A stretch of 64,000 nucleotides of DNA from Novosphingobium resinovorum (GTDB lineage: Bacteria; Pseudomonadota; Alphaproteobacteria; Sphingomonadales; Sphingomonadaceae), in the NCBI RefSeq assembly GCF_001742225.1, contig NZ_CP017077.1, forward strand, positions 372,001 to 436,000, written 5' to 3'. Below the pieces are notes generated by a model. The model was not told where the DNA came from. It did not search any database and was given only the letters and a program-made list of their open reading frames with translations. Below are positions 62,770 through 64,000 of the stretch, one piece after another (the first letter of the stretch is position 1; each line of letters opens with the position of its first letter). Both the position numbers and the translations under genes were made by a program.

Positions 62770-63882
62770 ATGAAAAACCGCATTTTCAGCGCGGACGCGC
62801 ATATCGTCGAGCCGCGCACGCTGTTTCTCGACGGACTGCCCGCCAGCCTCCAGAAGCACGCCGTCAGCGCCGCGATGGAAGACGGCTACATGAAGATGAA
62901 AGTCGGCCCCGACGTCGTCCACCGCCAGCGTCTGTCGGCCGCCGCGCCCGATGGAGGAGACATCGGCCGCTCCAAGCGCAAGGGGGCCTCCAACCTCGTC
63001 GGCCGCCTGGAAGACATGGAGATGGAGGGCATCGACTGCGAACTGGTGTTCCCGACGCTTGGCCTCGTGCTCTACTTCGTGCGCGACCGCGAGGCCGCGG
63101 TGGCCTCCAGCCAGCTCTACAACGACTGGGCGCTGCAGTTCTTCGGGGAGCACCGGCACATGTTCGTGCCCTCTGCGATGCTGCCCGCGCTCGCGATCGA
63201 GGATATCCTCGCCGAACTGCGCCGGGTGGGCACGCTGGGCTACACCGCCGCGATGCTGCCCACGATTACCGGCGCGGCGCTGCCCGCCTACAACGACGAG
63301 GCGTGGGATCCGGTGTTCCGCCTTGCCGGCGACCTCGGCATCGTCTTCACTTTCCACACCGGCACCGGCGACCGGCCGTGGATTTCGGAGCGGGGCCCGG
63401 GCGCGGCGGTCATCAACTACGCGACGCAGATGAACGAGGGGATCGACGCGACGATGCGGCTGGTCTCGGGCGGAGTGCTCGATCGCAATCCCGATACGAA
63501 GATCTGCTTCGTGGAAAGCGGCGCGAGCTGGCTCGCCGCGCTCGCCGAGCGGATGGACGAGGTCTACGAGGCGCACAACTACTACGTGCGCCCGGTGCTG
63601 AGCCTCAAGCCCAGCGAGATCATCCAGCGGCAGGTGAGCTGTGCGTTCCAGCACGACCGCGCCTGCATCATGTCGCGCGAGGTCACGGGCCTGAAGTCGC
63701 TGCTCTGGGCGACCGACTACCCGCACGCCGAAGGCACTTTCCCGAAATCGCGCAAAGTCGCCGCACACTTGTTCGACGGGATCGAGATCGGCGAGGATGA
63801 GAAGGCGGCGATCCTGGGCGGCAACGCTTTTGACCTGTTCCGTCCCGCCCCGCCGCCGCAGGGAATCAAGGCGGCGGCCTGA
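62770..63882 (+). CDS. Amidohydrolase-2 family protein (TIM-barrel hydrolase/decarboxylase)
   Basis: 370 residues from the ATG at 62770, preceded by GTGGAG; an ATG at 62767 and GTG at 62758 are alternatives. SADAHIVEP (metal-site start), TFHTGTGD and WATDYPHAEGTFP are the amidohydrolase-2 signatures. The family includes decarboxylases of hydroxybenzoates and C-C hydrolases. Substrate not known. Confidence 0.85.
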   Translation: MKNRIFSADAHIVEPRTLFLDGLPASLQKHAVSAAMEDGYMKMKVGPDVVHRQRLSAAAPDGGDIGRSKRKGASNLVGRLEDMEMEGIDCELVFPTLGLVLYFVRDREAAVASSQLYNDWALQFFGEHRHMFVPSAMLPALAIEDILAELRRVGTLGYTAAMLPTITGAALPAYNDEAWDPVFRLAGDLGIVFTFHTGTGDRPWISERGPGAAVINYATQMNEGIDATMRLVSGGVLDRNPDTKICFVESGASWLAALAERMDEVYEAHNYYVRPVLSLKPSEIIQRQVSCAFQHDRACIMSREVTGLKSLLWATDYPHAEGTFPKSRKVAAHLFDGIEIGEDEKAAILGGNAFDLFRPAPPPQGIKAAA

Positions 63883-63909
63883 GCGGAACGGCATTTTCGG
63901 TCCATTCGC

Positions 63910-63932
63910 GGTGCCGCCAGGTTGGCGGCACC
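63910..63932. terminator. Hairpin downstream of the amidohydrolase gene
   Basis: GGTGCCGCCA (63910-63919) pairs perfectly with TGGCGGCACC (63923-63932) with a three-base loop. No T run. Confidence 0.5.
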
Positions 63933-63991
63933 GTTGGCGCGGGCGTTCGAGACGCGCGGGGCTGACCGGATTATTCGAGAAGGATGAAGGC

Positions 63992-64000
63992 ATGGAATTG
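63992..64000 (+). CDS. Start of a further gene cut by the window end
   Basis: An ATG at 63992 follows GAGAAGGATGAAGG, a good ribosome binding site. Only three codons (MEL) are visible, so nothing can be said about the product. Confidence 0.4.

Overview
The window is high-GC DNA from what looks like a sphingomonad (Alphaproteobacteria, Sphingomonadales; Novosphingobium or Sphingobium-like). The reasons are four TonB-dependent receptors with IVVTARR-type TonB boxes, dense sets of short-chain dehydrogenases, acyl-CoA dehydrogenases and crotonases, and a REP-type palindrome of the CCCTGAAACNAGTTCAGGG kind. Species and replicon type cannot be fixed from the sequence. No rRNA, tRNA or CRISPR array was seen.

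Layout. (1) 1-9465: a truncated AraC-type regulator diverges from an MFS transporter. A minus-strand group follows (TetR regulator, 3-hydroxyisobutyrate-dehydrogenase-like oxidoreductase, carboxymuconolactone-decarboxylase-like protein). It diverges from a plus-strand operon of TonB receptor, SDR, limonene-epoxide-hydrolase-like protein and aminoglycoside-phosphotransferase-fold kinase. (2) 9466-13860: a decayed mobile region. A pentapeptide-repeat pseudogene is split by an IS5-family (IS427-type) insertion sequence with a TA target duplication. The IS is itself split by a 2.59-kb cargo-free element carrying a large serine recombinase and two small genes. A LysR remnant follows. (3) 13957-24577: a duplicated module of Tat-exported protein plus TonB receptor, present twice and arranged around SDR and aldehyde dehydrogenase genes. 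(4) 24594-38261: TetR/MFS pair, ACAD10/11-like kinase and acyl-CoA dehydrogenase transcribed divergently, MarR regulator, MaoC hydratase, quinone-oxidoreductase-like and nitroreductase-like enzymes, a further acyl-CoA dehydrogenase, SDR, a two-subunit 3-oxoacid CoA-transferase and a non-canonical acyl-CoA ligase. (5) 38676-63882: a TonB receptor, a TetR regulator, two pairs of adjacent acyl-CoA dehydrogenases, crotonases, a nitronate-monooxygenase-like flavoprotein, an Ltp2-like thiolase with a DUF35 partner, a PaaK-like ligase, an alpha-methylacyl-CoA racemase, a cupin dioxygenase, a DUF2889 protein, an MFS transporter, an HSD10-like SDR, a thiolase and an amidohydrolase.

How the genes work together. 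The set reads as uptake of a hydrophobic substrate through outer-membrane receptors, CoA activation, stereo-correction of an alpha-methyl branch, dehydrogenation, hydration, oxidation, and thiolytic or retro-aldol cleavage. This is the logic of branched isoprenoid or steroid-like side-chain degradation. The actual substrate is not shown by the sequence. An AT-rich motif close to GAATGCTATWAAGTT recurs in seven intergenic regions from about 13.9 to 62.7 kb, including one identical 15-mer at two divergent promoters, which suggests a shared regulator.

Most notable observation. If the serine-recombinase element is circularised, its right end (ribosome binding site plus ATG) joins in frame to the first gene at its left end. 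Excision would therefore rebuild a translatable gene at the attachment junction, and the same excision would restore the reading frame of the interrupted transposase segment.
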